The notes below the pieces were generated by a model, which saw only the letters and a program-made list of their open reading frames with translations, made no database searches and was not told where the DNA came from. Of a stretch of 64,000 nt of DNA, positions 62,481-64,000 are shown one piece after another. The translations under genes and the position numbers were made by a program. The stretch spans positions 432,155-496,154 of the forward strand of contig CAJJDP010000059.1 of the NCBI GenBank assembly GCA_905182995.1, in the 5' to 3' direction. This DNA comes from Paramecium octaurelia (lineage: Eukaryota; Ciliophora; Oligohymenophorea; Peniculida; Parameciidae). Within the stretch, counting starts at the first letter, position 1, and every line of letters begins with the position of its first letter.

Positions 62481-64000
62481 CTAATTCATTATTCCATTAA
62501 GTGGAAAGATTTTAAGCAGCAATGTTATAGTATTTTTTAGCATTTAGAAAATTTTGGAAAATGGGAGAGTAGACCAAGGTTGTATTTCTCTAATTTGACT
62601 TTTTTAATTATGAATAAATTTACAATGATATGTAAAAAATAAATACAACTTTTTGGATTTGTCTTTACCTTCTTAATAACTCTGTTGAGGTTTTTGCCCG
62701 ACTGTTTTGTTTGGCTCATTCTGCCTTACCTTTAGACCTCAATCTCCAATACCTATTTTTGGTTGCTAGTTAACTAGTTTAAATATTCCCTATGCTAGGG
62801 CAAATCTTTTGGATACTCTATATATTCTATTTATAAATTCTGTTTATAAAAAAAATAATGTTGGAAGCACAATTTTTCTTGCCAATTAAATAATATTAAG
62901 CTTTCTATAAATTTGAACTATTTCTTGCACTTTCTAAAATTCAATGTCAGTTTTTAAATAATTATTTCTACAAAAAATTATTGTTTGATGAATCATAAAT
63001 TTCATTTGACTAATTCTTATTGTAATATGCTTAAGTACATCGACAAATGAGGTTCAAAATACTAAAACATACTTTAATCAATATTATTTAAAGAAATTAT
63101 AATTTGAACACTGTAAAGATCAATAATCATTACATACATATCTAACCATTAAATAAATCACAGGTTTTGAACTGATGATTTTAATCTATAAAGTTTAACC
63201 TTAGGATCTATGTCAAGTCTAAATAGTGAAACACTTCTTCTTAATTAGATTTTTTTTCGAGTATGTTTAAAAGGATTCTCAGTTTTGACTGATATATATA
63301 TAGTATTTCTATAGAGGGATATCGTGTGTATTAATATGTATTATATTAAGTTGTTTGAAACAAAATATTTCTTTCTCAGTTGAAGTATTTTTGCAATCAG
63401 GATTTACTTACAAATAATACAATACTAAATCATATCCTTTCTAATAAATAAATTCTCCTTTCAATATTAAAGCTCCGAAAGCCTTTCAATTTGGACTAAA
63501 AGAAATTTTAAGAATGGTAATCTAAGGAAAAAAATAATTTAAAATTGTTGAAGCTTAAATTATGCTAAAAAATACTAATCTTAAATACACGTTTCTCTGT
63601 TCGAAAAAAAGAGTTTAATTAATTCCAGTATAAAAAATTATGAGATTTTACAAGCATTTAACTCAAATTATAGCAATTAACATTTTAGAATAAAATTAAA
63701 TTGATGTAATATATTTTATTGTTTAACAATTATCAACTTTGTTTCTATTTAAGTTCATTCTCTAAAATAAAACTTCCTTTAGATTTAAATAATTATCGCA
63801 AATCATATCCTTAATAATCAATAAATTCTCCTTTCAAAATTAACGCTCCTTCTATTTCCAAAATAGGATTTTTACATATTCTTAGTATTGTGTGATCTAT
63901 TGTACCTAAAGAGTAATACATATAATTACAATTATATAAACAGAATTGATGATAAAGTGGAAATTTAAACTAAGAAAGAAGGTCTTTGTAACAATTATCT
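62481..64000. other. Gene-free AT-rich region with a weak internal repeat
   Basis: No gene is supported. A minus-strand frame at 62537-62719 (MSQTKQSGKNLNRVIKKVK) is isolated. A ~50-bp direct repeat occurs at about 63430-63476 and 63798-63845 (AAATTCTCCTTTCAA is shared), diverged by several bases. Confidence 0.45.

Noticed and set aside
1..64000. Internal eliminated sequences within genes
   Set aside because: All interruptions found in genes are GT...AG introns under 35 nt. No TA-bounded insertion breaking a coding exon was needed, so the gene-dense part looks like rearranged macronuclear sequence.
1..64000. tRNA, rRNA, CRISPR, operon or phage signals
   Set aside because: None could be seen; the eukaryotic ciliate features explain the window.

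Overview
The window comes from a ciliate, almost certainly Paramecium or a close relative. Long frames stay open only when TAA and TAG are read as glutamine and TGA is the only stop. Coding exons are joined by very small GT...AG introns of about 19-32 nt, mostly 22-26. The DNA is very AT-rich and genes lie on both strands with 16-400 nt between them. No rRNA, tRNA, CRISPR or bacterial-type operon was seen. For most genes I chained exons by hand, and the total coding length came out divisible by three, which supports the models.

Positions 1-49710 are gene-dense, with about thirty genes. In order: a cysteine-rich surface-type protein (-); a hybrid sensor histidine kinase (+); a cullin, a fatty acyl-CoA reductase, a MIC10-like protein and a small protein (all -); glutamine synthetase, an ODF3/SHIPPO-like axonemal protein, a COPI-associated-type membrane protein, two coiled-coil proteins and a large TPR protein carrying a glutamine-rich minisatellite (all +); a multipass membrane protein and a second ODF3-like protein (-); a low-complexity protein (+); a PH-pseudokinase and a coiled-coil/EF-hand protein (-); a Q-rich protein, a RING-PHD protein and an NPC1-N-domain protein (+); an acidic coiled-coil protein, VTA1, a DHHC palmitoyltransferase and a PH/papain-like protein (-); a multi-EF-hand calcyphosin-like protein, an RCC1-kinase fusion and a mitochondrial HMG-box protein (+); a five-TM prominin-like protein and a mitochondrial-type unknown protein (-). 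Common themes are ciliary structure, calcium signalling, protein modification and membrane trafficking. Neighbours do not form clear pathways.

After about 49.7 kb the character changes sharply. Gene density collapses, gene remnants with frame breaks appear, and a 2384-bp segment occurs twice in direct orientation around a single N (probably an assembly join). A degenerate TPR exon array follows, split by a 3.7-kb non-LTR (LINE) retrotransposon on the minus strand.

The LINE is the most striking object. It is flanked by a near-perfect 12/13-bp target duplication, ends in a (TAA)n-type tail, and encodes ORF1, a C2H2 zinc-finger ORF, and an open endonuclease-reverse transcriptase in the ciliate code. 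The zinc-finger ORF and the enzyme ORF share one frame and are separated by a single UGA. Such elements are normally removed from the somatic macronucleus, so this part may be germline-limited DNA, a retained element or a chimeric scaffold end.
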